Assembly: GCF_000812565.1 (NCBI RefSeq)
Contig: NZ_JTAM01000001.1
Coordinates: forward strand, 310,001 to 374,000
Reading direction: 5' to 3'
DNA length: 64,000 nucleotides
Source: Flammeovirga sp. OC4
GTDB taxonomy: Bacteria; Bacteroidota; Bacteroidia; Cytophagales; Flammeovirgaceae
The translations under genes were made by a program, and so were the position numbers. Shown here in pieces: positions 8,446-16,198 of the stretch (position 1 is the stretch's first letter; every line of letters starts with the position of its first letter). The notes beneath the pieces were generated by a model. That model saw only the letters and a list, made by a program, of their open reading frames with translations, was not told the DNA's origin and made no database searches.

Positions 8446-9099
8446 ATGAACAAAACATCAATTTTTACAGCCTTAATCATGGCATTGATTGTGTCTATTT
8501 CTTTTACAGGATGTAAAAGTCAAAAGAAGATTGCGGAGGAGAAAGCACAAGCAGAGTTACTAGCCAAAACAAACAAAGCACAAGCTGATTTAAAAGCAAT
8601 GGTCGGTAAAGAGTATGCTACTCTAGATGAAGTGACTGCCGATGAAGCTCGTTTGGAAGAAATTAAATCTTACAACTTAGAAGATGCTGAAGTAAAAGAA
8701 TTAATTGGACAGGTGGAGAAAAATCTTCAATTGTCTCGCGAAGCTTTAGAAAAGAAATTAGCAGCGGAACAAAAAGCAAAAGAGGAAGCTCAAAAAACAG
8801 TTGTAGAAGAAGCTCAAAAAAGAGACATTTACTACTTATTAGATAACATTGCAGGATCAGGTTCTACTCAAGAAGGAAACTTAATGATCACTGAAGCAAT
8901 GGCTATGTTTGCTTCTCCTGACGTTCCTGTTTTAATTGAAATTTATAATGATGGTGACATTGTGGACTATGACAAACCTACAACTGCTCAAAAGTACTTA
9001 GAATACCTTAAGGACGTTAACCGTAACCCTGACAAAATCAAAGAATTTAAAAAGGATGCCAACGGTAAAATCACTGAATTAATCTTAAAGAAAAGATAA
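8446..9099 (+). CDS. Coiled-coil lipoprotein, first gene of the secreted five-gene cassette
   Basis: The 217-residue protein has a lipoprotein signal with lipobox FTGC (Cys23). An Ala/Glu/Lys-rich coiled coil follows (about 25-120). The C-terminal domain (about 122-217) has the pattern 'LLDNIAG...EGNLMITEAMAMFA...TAQKYLEYLK'. The same pattern recurs in the next genes, so I read it as a shared domain, possibly NTF2-like. The coiled coil may span part of the periplasm. The next gene starts 3 bp after the stop, which indicates an operon. The function is not known. Confidence 0.8.
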   Translation: MNKTSIFTALIMALIVSISFTGCKSQKKIAEEKAQAELLAKTNKAQADLKAMVGKEYATLDEVTADEARLEEIKSYNLEDAEVKELIGQVEKNLQLSREALEKKLAAEQKAKEEAQKTVVEEAQKRDIYYLLDNIAGSGSTQEGNLMITEAMAMFASPDVPVLIEIYNDGDIVDYDKPTTAQKYLEYLKDVNRNPDKIKEFKKDANGKITELILKKR

Positions 9100-9102
9100 T
9101 CT

Positions 9103-9477
9103 ATGAAATCTCTTCAGTATCTTTTTTTCTTCGTTTTTCTATTCTCTATCTCTAGCTACTGTAATGCGCAAAGTAGTGCAAAAGAAGTATTAGCCTCTAA
9201 ACTCAATACAATATTTGAGGATATTTCAGATAGAAAAACCCCTCCAAAAGAGGTTGGACGTCTGATTGATTATGCTAATAGTCTTTTTGCTCCAAAAGCA
9301 AAAGTGGAAGTAGACTATATGGGAACGAATTTAGACGATAAATTATACAGCCCTCGAAAATATTTGATCAGGGTCAGTAAAATGCCTGAACATGGCATCA
9401 TTATCAAAGCGAAAGATATTGAAGGCATTGACCACAAAGGTCGGATTACAGGTTTAAAAATTATTGAAATCATATAA
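9103..9477 (+). CDS. Small secreted protein of the cassette
   Basis: This 124-residue product has a signal peptide ending near 'SSYCNAQ'. It consists almost only of the shared domain: 'LNTIFEDISDRKTPPKEVGRLIDYANSLFAPKAKVEV', then 'SPRKYLIRVSKM' and a short beta segment. It resembles a stand-alone minimal version of the domain at the C-terminus of the preceding lipoprotein. It is separated by only 3 bp and 2 bp from its neighbours, so co-translation is likely. No enzyme motif is visible. Confidence 0.75.
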   Translation: MKSLQYLFFFVFLFSISSYCNAQSSAKEVLASKLNTIFEDISDRKTPPKEVGRLIDYANSLFAPKAKVEVDYMGTNLDDKLYSPRKYLIRVSKMPEHGIIIKAKDIEGIDHKGRITGLKIIEII

Positions 9478-9479
9478 TT

Positions 9480-10073
9480 ATGAATACTATAAAAAAATTA
9501 AGTATCCTATTTTTCTGCTTGATCGGACTTCAAGCTTTTGCTCAAGATGCACCAAAAGAGGAACCTCCAATGCCTCCTGCAAGAAAAGCAGCCATTGACT
9601 CTTTATCTCTTGAAAAAGTACACGATTTAAGTAAATACATCAGTAAAATTGGTGACAAAGAAACTTCTTTCTCGGAAGCGAATAGAGTCATCGAAAGAGC
9701 TTTGGAACTTTTTGTAGAAGATGCTCAAATGGGTGTTTCTACGTTAGGAAAGAAACAAGTGAGATACTTTGGAATCCGTAAGTACTTAGAGCGTTTAAAT
9801 AAATTAAACTACAAGTCTGTCAATATCGATTGGTTTGACATTCAGTATATTTCAGATCTTGAAAAACAGCCTGATGGTCGTTATGTAGGTGTAATCACTA
9901 TCTACCAAAAGTTTACAGGTGTAACTGAAGACGGTTTAGTGTACAAAGATATCACTAAAAAAGACATCACTGTCTATGTGGAGCGTAAAACAACACAAAT
10001 TGGTGGTAGAGAAATTGGTTTCTGGGATGTACTATTAGGTGACATCAGAGTATCAGAAACGAAAAAAGGTTAA
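9480..10073 (+). CDS. Secreted protein of the cassette with the shared domain
   Basis: The 197-residue product has a signal peptide (to about 'GLQAFAQ') and a Pro/Glu-rich linker. The shared domain follows: 'LSKYISKIGDKETSFSEANRVIERALELFVEDAQMGVS' and 'YFGIRKYLERLNKLNY'. It continues with a beta-strand series ('VGVITIYQKFTGVTEDGLVYKDITKKDITVYVE') of the kind seen in NTF2-like or SnoaL-like folds. A 79-bp gap separates it from the next gene. Its role is unknown. Confidence 0.78.
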   Translation: MNTIKKLSILFFCLIGLQAFAQDAPKEEPPMPPARKAAIDSLSLEKVHDLSKYISKIGDKETSFSEANRVIERALELFVEDAQMGVSTLGKKQVRYFGIRKYLERLNKLNYKSVNIDWFDIQYISDLEKQPDGRYVGVITIYQKFTGVTEDGLVYKDITKKDITVYVERKTTQIGGREIGFWDVLLGDIRVSETKKG

Positions 10074-10152
10074 TAAAAATTACCATTAGTAAAGCTTGGT
10101 TGGTATGATATTGTCAATACAATAACATAGCAATCAAGCTCTATTCATATAC

Positions 10153-10977
10153 ATGAAAAAGTTATTTACACTATTTTTTTTACTCGTTTGTTGTCAAATG
10201 AGTTTTTCCCAAACTATAGGGAATTATAAAGGGGATGAGTCCAAATTATATGCGGAGACCAAACAGTTTACGCAGTTTATGAAACGATTCAACAACGAAG
10301 AAGATAAAAACGGACAACCCTACCCTACAGGCTCTTATAAATTTAGAGAAAACACCTACCGAAAAAGTTATCTTGAAATATTGTTTGATGGGCAAAACAC
10401 TGGTATTTCTCGTCAAATGAAAAATGATTTCATTGATGATGTAACCAATTCAAAATCTCCAAAATACATTGAGAAATATAATGGTGAGTATTTTGCAGAA
10501 GTAAATTCAAGGTTTTTATACAATGGACGTAATGTCAACGTTACTTTGTATATGGTCAAAGAACTCGACAGTTTAGGTTTTAAATGGGCTATTTCAAAAG
10601 TTCACTCTGAAAACTGGAATGCACTATTCAGCGATAATGACCCTAAAAGAAACTTTCTTCACCCCATGAGTCATGAGATTGACTTTATGAACTTACATAG
10701 GGCGTTTGGAGATAAGAAAGAAGTACAAGACTATGCCTCAAAAGGATATGAAGTAGACTATACCAGTATTCTTTTCTATTTAATAAAAACGGGCGACTTG
10801 AAGTTTGTAACTGTTGAAAGTATCAAATTTCATATTTTCCAAATTCATGGGTGGTATTTTACTGTTGAAAAATTTGAAAGAGATTCTTATAACTCTGGAT
10901 GGTTGATTTCACAATTAATGCCTCTAAAAGAAGAAGATATAGAAACTATGAAAAAGTATGTTCTGCATAAGAACTAA
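10153..10977 (+). CDS. Secreted protein of the cassette, longer variant
   Basis: This 274-residue product starts with a clear signal peptide (MKKLFTLFFLLVCCQMSFSQ). The central part ('FRENTYRKSYLEILFDGQNTGISRQMKNDFIDDV...YNGEYFAEVNSRFLYNGRNVNVTLYMVKELDSLGFKWAISKV') follows the same helix-helix-beta plan as the other cassette proteins, though with weak identity. The region after about residue 160 is extra and has no recognised family. It is the most divergent member, and its inclusion in the family is an inference. A 54-bp gap separates it from the LRR gene. Confidence 0.72.
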   Translation: MKKLFTLFFLLVCCQMSFSQTIGNYKGDESKLYAETKQFTQFMKRFNNEEDKNGQPYPTGSYKFRENTYRKSYLEILFDGQNTGISRQMKNDFIDDVTNSKSPKYIEKYNGEYFAEVNSRFLYNGRNVNVTLYMVKELDSLGFKWAISKVHSENWNALFSDNDPKRNFLHPMSHEIDFMNLHRAFGDKKEVQDYASKGYEVDYTSILFYLIKTGDLKFVTVESIKFHIFQIHGWYFTVEKFERDSYNSGWLISQLMPLKEEDIETMKKYVLHKN

Positions 10978-11031
10978 TCTATATCTGAATTATTTAAATG
11001 TTGATTTTTAGTAAGTAAACCATAATTAAAG

Positions 11032-13629
11032 ATGCGAAACGGGTATCTTATTTTTCTAATGCTCTTGCTCTTTGGTATTTCTGCACAAGTAAATGCTCAA
11101 GATGGTCAAGAAAATGATATTCCTGCCGAGAAACTCAATCAATATAAATCTGAAGCCAAAGATTTGGTGATGTATTTTGAGGGGATGCTCAATGATATTG
11201 CAGGTGAAGACTATACTAACCAAGAAAAAGGTATTATTATCAATGATACTTATTTGAAGGTTTTTGCTTCTGACAAAACTCAAATCGAAGATGATTTAGA
11301 TCCTAATCGTCAAGTAGTATCCAACAAAGATGCTCAGGCTTATTTGAAAGATGTTGACTTCTTTTTTAAACAAGCTAATTTTGAGTTTATCATCGAAAAT
11401 ATTAGCCATAGTGTTACTAATGAAGGTGTTCTTTATTTTACAGTAACACTCACTAGAAAGCTAGAAGGTATCACTGTAAGTGGTGATACGCTTGAAAACT
11501 CAATGGAACGCTTTGTGGAAATTAATCTTGATCCTGAAGAATTAGATCTTAAGATTGCTTCCATTTACACTACCAAATTAAGCCAAAAAGAAGATATGGC
11601 TTTATGGTGGAACAAACTTGACGACACATGGAGAGGAATTGTTGGTAATGGCATTATGCTTGAAAACAACATTCCATTAAGAGAAGTGATTTCTGTGATT
11701 GACACTGTAATGATTACAGAAAATGATAGTACGGTAGCATTGGACGAAAGTATTTTCAAACATCTTGAAAACTTCCTGCAAAAAACAGAATTAGACGTTT
11801 CTTTAAACCCAGTCATCATTGATTTGGCTCCGCTGAGCAAATTAAGAAGTCTAGAGGAATTAAATATTTCTGGTACTGGTGTCAATGACCTGTCTCCTAT
11901 TAGAACATTGACCAACTTAAAGTCATTAAAATGTGAGATGACAGGCATTAACTCATTGGATCCATTGATTTATTGTACAAACATTGAAGTATTAATGATC
12001 AATGACACACAAGTGGAAGATCTTACTGTTGTTGAAAACTTTGAGAATCTTGAGGAATTATATTGCTTCAACACTACTATTTCAGATATTTCATCGCTTG
12101 AAGGACTTGAAAAATTAAAAGTAGTTTGGGCCAATGACACGCAGATCGCTTCAATTGATGCTTTAAATTCATGTAAGTCACTTCGTTCATTGGATATTTC
12201 AAACACTCCTATTACATCAATTGACGCTTTAATGGGACTAACGAACTTAGAACAGTTAACCATTGATAAAACAAATGTAAGTGATCTCTCTGCATTGGGT
12301 AGTACTAAAGCTTTAAAAACTTTATCTGCTGATAAGACTCAAATCAATAGTCTTTCTCCTTTAAACGCTCTTGAAAACTTAGATAGAGTTTATTGTGATG
12401 AAACGGGGATCAATACTTCAATTGCACAATCATTTATGCGTAAACATCCTAACACATTAGTGATTTACGGTTCTAACCAGCTTAAGGAATGGTGGAACGG
12501 AATGTCTGATGTATGGAAGAAAGTTTTATTAGCACAAGCAGGTTTATCAGGTAATCCTGAGAAAGAACAATTACAACAATTGGCCAACATCAAGGAGATT
12601 GATCTTTCAACTACAAACGGCATCCAAAATCTTGAGCCTTTAAGTTTCCTTGTCAACCTCGAAAAATTAAACGCTTCAAATACTGGTATTAATTCATTAG
12701 ATCCATTAAAAAACTGTCCAAACTTATCAGTTCTAAATGTGAGTAATACCAATGTGAGTTCTGTTGAAGTTTTAGCAGAATTAAAATTATTAAAGAAAGT
12801 AACTTTAGACAATACAAAAGTAACTGATCTTGATCCGTTGGCTTCATTGTCTAAATTGTCTCGTCTAAAAATTAATCACACTCCTATTAGCTCAATTTCC
12901 TCTTTAAGAAACTTGAGCTCATTGAAAACTTTAGAAGCGGATAATACTCAATGTAGTGACGCAACTGTTATCAATTTTTCAAAGGAGAGTTCTGCTCAAA
13001 TTATCTTTAGAACTGACAAATTAACGACTTGGTGGGGTGGCTTAAATGCTGAATGGCAAAAAGTTTTTGATCAACAAGCAAAAATTAAAGGAGATGTTCC
13101 TACAAAATATGAGCTTCATAAAATAAATATCATTGAGGAAATTGATTTAAGTAATCATAAGGTGATTAAAGATCTTTCTCCATTAACAATGTTATACAAA
13201 TTGAGAGCGCTAGATATTTCTTTTACTAGGATTACTGATCTTCACCCGATCAAGAATATCTCTACTTTGGAGAAACTATCTTGTGATAATACTCCTATTT
13301 CAGATATTTCCCCTGTTGCTAATCTAAAAGGTATCAAGGAATTGAATATCTCAAATACTATTGTCACAAAATTTGACGCTCTGGATGGCCTAAACCAGAT
13401 TCAAAAACTGAAAGTTTCAGGTATTGTAAAAGTGAAGAACATCTCATATGTTTCTAACATGAAAGAGTTAACTTCTTTTGAATGTTACAACACAAGTGTC
13501 AACAACTTGAAGTATTTGGTCGGACTTCCAAAACTGAAGAGTTTGAAATGTTATAAAACAAAATTGAATGAGAAAAAGGTAAATGCGTTTAAAAGCAGCA
13601 TGCCAAATGTAACAGTAGATTTCTACTAA
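11032..13629 (+). CDS. Large secreted leucine-rich-repeat protein with three WW-capped LRR blocks
   Basis: The 865-residue product has a signal peptide (cleavage near 'AQVNAQ') and a cassette-type N-terminal domain (about 30-185). Three blocks of 22-residue internalin-like repeats follow, with consensus LxxLxxLxxLxxLxISxTxIxDLxPL. Each block is introduced by a cap module, WWxxLxxxW, at about residues 192, 486 and 666. LRRs make curved binding surfaces, so a surface or periplasmic recognition role is likely. The protein has no T9SS sorting domain and no membrane anchor. It closes the five-gene unit and is followed at once by a strong terminator. Confidence 0.88.
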   Translation: MRNGYLIFLMLLLFGISAQVNAQDGQENDIPAEKLNQYKSEAKDLVMYFEGMLNDIAGEDYTNQEKGIIINDTYLKVFASDKTQIEDDLDPNRQVVSNKDAQAYLKDVDFFFKQANFEFIIENISHSVTNEGVLYFTVTLTRKLEGITVSGDTLENSMERFVEINLDPEELDLKIASIYTTKLSQKEDMALWWNKLDDTWRGIVGNGIMLENNIPLREVISVIDTVMITENDSTVALDESIFKHLENFLQKTELDVSLNPVIIDLAPLSKLRSLEELNISGTGVNDLSPIRTLTNLKSLKCEMTGINSLDPLIYCTNIEVLMINDTQVEDLTVVENFENLEELYCFNTTISDISSLEGLEKLKVVWANDTQIASIDALNSCKSLRSLDISNTPITSIDALMGLTNLEQLTIDKTNVSDLSALGSTKALKTLSADKTQINSLSPLNALENLDRVYCDETGINTSIAQSFMRKHPNTLVIYGSNQLKEWWNGMSDVWKKVLLAQAGLSGNPEKEQLQQLANIKEIDLSTTNGIQNLEPLSFLVNLEKLNASNTGINSLDPLKNCPNLSVLNVSNTNVSSVEVLAELKLLKKVTLDNTKVTDLDPLASLSKLSRLKINHTPISSISSLRNLSSLKTLEADNTQCSDATVINFSKESSAQIIFRTDKLTTWWGGLNAEWQKVFDQQAKIKGDVPTKYELHKINIIEEIDLSNHKVIKDLSPLTMLYKLRALDISFTRITDLHPIKNISTLEKLSCDNTPISDISPVANLKGIKELNISNTIVTKFDALDGLNQIQKLKVSGIVKVKNISYVSNMKELTSFECYNTSVNNLKYLVGLPKLKSLKCYKTKLNEKKVNAFKSSMPNVTVDFY

Positions 13630-13655
13630 TAGATCTCAATTTTAATAAAATATAC

Positions 13656-13690
13656 GCCCTCTATTTGGTTATCAAAATAGAGGGCTTTTT
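13656..13690 (+). terminator. Strong terminator after the LRR gene
   Basis: An 11-bp stem (GCCCTCTATTT, 13656-13666, with AAATAGAGGGC, 13675-13685) is followed by five T. It ends the five-gene cassette. The next start codon is only 10 bp further on, so the promoter of the next gene must overlap the hairpin. Confidence 0.9.
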
Positions 13691-13695
13691 CTTTG
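13664..13695 (+). promoter_or_regulatory. Candidate promoter overlapping the terminator, for the 13700 gene
   Basis: TTTG at 13664-13667 is followed after 20 bp by TTTCTTTG at 13688-13695. This matches the Bacteroidota -33/-7 form TTTG-N19-21-TAnnTTTG except for one base. The -7 box ends 4 nt before the ATG at 13700, so the transcript would be nearly leaderless. It is a pattern match only. Confidence 0.4.
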
Positions 13696-13699
13696 CATT

Positions 13700-14227
13700 A
13701 TGGAAGGAGAAATTCAAAAATTTCAGGCTAGTGAAATCAACACTTTAAAAGGATTGGCAGGTGCAAAAATCAATGATGTAATTTATCATGTATGGAGTAA
13801 CATTGCCAAAGACAATGAAGAGTACCAATGTTTGGATTGGTTAGAACTTCGTTTTGAGGATAAAACTAGATTGACTTTTACTGCAGGTGAAGAAAGTGAC
13901 GGGATCAAAATTGTAATCTTTGATATTATTGAAGAGCGAAAAAAACTGTTAGAGCAATTCCAAGGTAAAATTGATATCAAAAGCTTTAGAGTCATCAAAA
14001 TGGATCTTTGGGCTGATGTTCTTCATGAAACGATCACAGAAGTAAAACTTTCAAAAATTAAAGAAGACTTCTACCTAAATGATGAAATGATTCTTGTTTT
14101 TGAAAATGAAAATCAACTAAAAATAAGACTTTCGGAAGAAGATGGCCTAAAAGTAGAGGTTTTTGAAGACGAACCTCCAGTCATTACATCTCTGGATGAT
14201 TACCCAGAACCGGAAGAAGATCTCTAA
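13700..14227 (+). CDS. Hypothetical cytosolic protein
   Basis: This 175-residue acidic protein has no signal peptide. It has alternating beta and helix segments such as 'LDWLELRFEDKTRLTFTAGEESDGIKIVIFDIIEERKKLL' and 'DDEMILVFENENQLKIRLSEEDGLKVEVF'. The two halves look like a repeated beta motif in which a strand with 'L(V/T)FxxxxxLxIxxxxxDGLKIxVF' recurs. I do not recognise the family. It lies between two terminators and so is probably transcribed alone. Confidence 0.7.
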   Translation: MEGEIQKFQASEINTLKGLAGAKINDVIYHVWSNIAKDNEEYQCLDWLELRFEDKTRLTFTAGEESDGIKIVIFDIIEERKKLLEQFQGKIDIKSFRVIKMDLWADVLHETITEVKLSKIKEDFYLNDEMILVFENENQLKIRLSEEDGLKVEVFEDEPPVITSLDDYPEPEEDL

Positions 14228-14231
14228 AAAT

Positions 14232-14259
14232 AAAGGTGACACAATGGTCACCTTTTTTT
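14232..14259. terminator. Bidirectional terminator between convergent genes
   Basis: GGTGAC (14235-14240) pairs with GTCACC (14247-14252). A T run follows on the plus strand and an A run precedes it, so it can serve both the 13700 gene and, read the other way, the barrel gene whose stop lies at 14258. Confidence 0.8.
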
Positions 14260-14677
14260 ATATCCTAAAAGCCAAGCCAAATGACAAAGCAAACATCCTT
14301 CTTGCAAAATACCAATCCCCATTGATTTGAAGGGCAATATTGTCAGCAATTCCCCTAGAGTATCCCCCACCAAGGGCAAAATCCGTTTGACTGACCAAAA
14401 CTCCCTTCATGCTGAAATGGAAGTCAGGTACAAAGTAGATTCTATTTCCCAAGATCAGTGAGTGACGTTCATTCAAAAACTCATATCCGGCAGTTAGTGA
14501 CATATTACTACTCATAAAGTAATTCATTTCTGCATTGCCATAAAAAGTTGTCTTTCCATTACTAAATGCAGGACCAATACTTCCTGATAATTCAATATTT
14601 CCTTGGTTTGAGTTTTGAGCTGATGATTCGTTAAGAAATAAAGTTAGCAGTAAAGCAAATACTAATAAAAATCTCAT
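14258..14677 (-). CDS. Small outer-membrane beta-barrel protein
   Basis: The 139-residue product has a signal peptide ending near 'NESSAQ'. Alternating hydrophobic strands follow ('GNIELSGSIGPAFS', 'GNAEMNYFMSSNMSLTAGYEFL', 'FALGGGYSRGIADNIALQINGDWYF'), ending in '...FALSFGLAFRI'. This is typical of an 8-stranded barrel of the OmpX/OmpW-like or outer-membrane beta-barrel domain class, including an aromatic residue near the C-terminus. Its function is unknown. Confidence 0.75.
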   Translation of the reverse strand: MRFLLVFALLLTLFLNESSAQNSNQGNIELSGSIGPAFSNGKTTFYGNAEMNYFMSSNMSLTAGYEFLNERHSLILGNRIYFVPDFHFSMKGVLVSQTDFALGGGYSRGIADNIALQINGDWYFARRMFALSFGLAFRI

Positions 14678-14934
14678 AAATAATTGTTCCTAGTTTAAAA
14701 TGAGATCAAAAGTAATGAAGTGAATTCTTAAAAAGAGCTAAGTTGAAGTTTATTAAGTTCTTTTAATTCAAATTATTGACCATCAGACTATTGTTAAATA
14801 TATAAACTTAAAATAACTAGAAGTTACTATAAACAAGCTAAAATCAAGAACTAAATGTTTAAAATAATAATTTTTACTCTTATATTTAACATTGCAATTA
14901 AATCAAACTTTTTTATCTAAGATTATATACTATC

Positions 14935-15969
14935 ATGAAGTGGCTGTCTAAAGCAAAAAAGGACAGAGTCGTTTTTATCAATAATAAAACGAACGAAGTC
15001 ACCTATTTGCCTCACACAAAAACAAGGTCATTGAATAACCCTGAAGAACAGGTACAGTTAGAAACCTATTTATCATTAATTTATGAACATGGTTATCCAG
15101 CTGAAAATGTAAGAGTTTGTGTTCCGGTAAAAATGGGCTCTGCTACCAAGGAAGCAGATATTATCACTTATAACGATCCCGAAGGATACCAGCCTTACAT
15201 GATTGTAGAATGCAAAAAAAAAGGAGTTCCAGAAAGCGTCTTCCAAGGAGCAATTGACCAAGGTTTTTCTTATGCGAGTGCCACTTTAGCAAAATATGTA
15301 TGGACAACAGATGGTAATAAAAATGCTTATCATGAGGTATTAAGTGACCGTATTGGTGAGCGAAAAAACAATATTCTTCCTTCTCCTCCCCCCTTTCAAG
15401 GAAGCAATAATTTTGGGTTTAAATTTAAAACCGCATTATACCGTTTATTAAACGCCCCGTTCAGGTTATTGGGTGGATTTTTTAAGATTCCGAGTATTCA
15501 AAATGCATTAATCTACATAGGCATATTACTAACAGTAATGACATTACTCACAAAAGTAGCCTTGAACAATATGCATAGTATTCTAAAAGTCTCCAATACA
15601 CTATGGATGGAGTACGGAATGGATTTTTCTTGGATCTATTATGCACTAGCTTTTACGGCCCTTATGATAACTATTAGTGTAGGTGGTGCATTAAGTTTTA
15701 TTCCCAACATGGGTAAAAACGCCTTAAAAAAGAAGCAAATAATTTTACTTAGTATTTTTCTATTTATTCCTGTTTGGTTTGCCGGATCAGAATTTACGAA
15801 GTCTTGGTGGAACTGGGAACATTACACAAATATGGAGCATGTAATGTGGATGTTCATGGGACCACAGCTAGCCATAGCTCCTATCCAATTAATATTATTT
15901 GCATTAATTCTCTCAATTTCAAATAAAAAGACTAAACCCACTCCACAAAGAAAAAGATTAGCGAGATAG
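14935..15969 (+). CDS. Membrane-anchored PD-(D/E)XK nuclease-like protein (HSDR_N_2 domain plus transmembrane helices)
   Basis: The N-terminal 150 of 344 residues match the type I restriction R-subunit N-terminal domain (HSDR_N_2). The nuclease residues are visible: Asp75 in 'KEAD', then Glu92-x-Lys94 in 'MIVECKKKG', and 'FQGAIDQGFSYA' downstream. The C-terminal half holds about four transmembrane segments (around 187-210, 225-255, 265-285, 300-330) and a basic tail. No helicase, methylase or specificity subunit lies nearby. Known relatives are often small stand-alone proteins of unknown role. A membrane-linked DNA restriction role is possible but is inference. Confidence 0.82.
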   Translation: MKWLSKAKKDRVVFINNKTNEVTYLPHTKTRSLNNPEEQVQLETYLSLIYEHGYPAENVRVCVPVKMGSATKEADIITYNDPEGYQPYMIVECKKKGVPESVFQGAIDQGFSYASATLAKYVWTTDGNKNAYHEVLSDRIGERKNNILPSPPPFQGSNNFGFKFKTALYRLLNAPFRLLGGFFKIPSIQNALIYIGILLTVMTLLTKVALNNMHSILKVSNTLWMEYGMDFSWIYYALAFTALMITISVGGALSFIPNMGKNALKKKQIILLSIFLFIPVWFAGSEFTKSWWNWEHYTNMEHVMWMFMGPQLAIAPIQLILFALILSISNKKTKPTPQRKRLAR

Positions 15970-16025
15970 TCAATAATTGCATTTTTATTATTAAATTATA
16001 AATAAGAATAAGGAGAAACATAATT

Positions 16026-16118
16026 TGTAGTTTTTAGAAATCAGAAGATTTCTGATGATCTTAAGGACACGAATGATGCTAAATTTTAACATTCGGGACA
16101 GTGAATTTTCTACAAACG
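16026..16118 (-). repeat. Short inverted fragment of the dispersed intergenic repeat
   Basis: The segment is the reverse complement of the 3' part of the long repeats at 45.4 and 55.0 kb. It shares the block TTTAGAAATCAGAAGATTTC, then GATGATCTTAAGGACACGAATG and AACATTCG. Its ends carry TTTGTAG (16024-16030) and CTACAAA (16111-16117), a short inverted pair of its own. It lies between the nuclease-like gene and the thioredoxin gene. Confidence 0.75.
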
Positions 16119-16198
16119 TTTGATTATGTTTCTCTCATCACTTTTATACACAGATTATAAAAGAAGTTTTTTATTTTACTTTAGTATACCAATTATTA

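Noticed and set aside
11860-13600. DNA-level tandem repeats
   Set aside because: The periodicity comes from the LRR protein code. The nucleotide copies are too diverged to be a separate repeat class.
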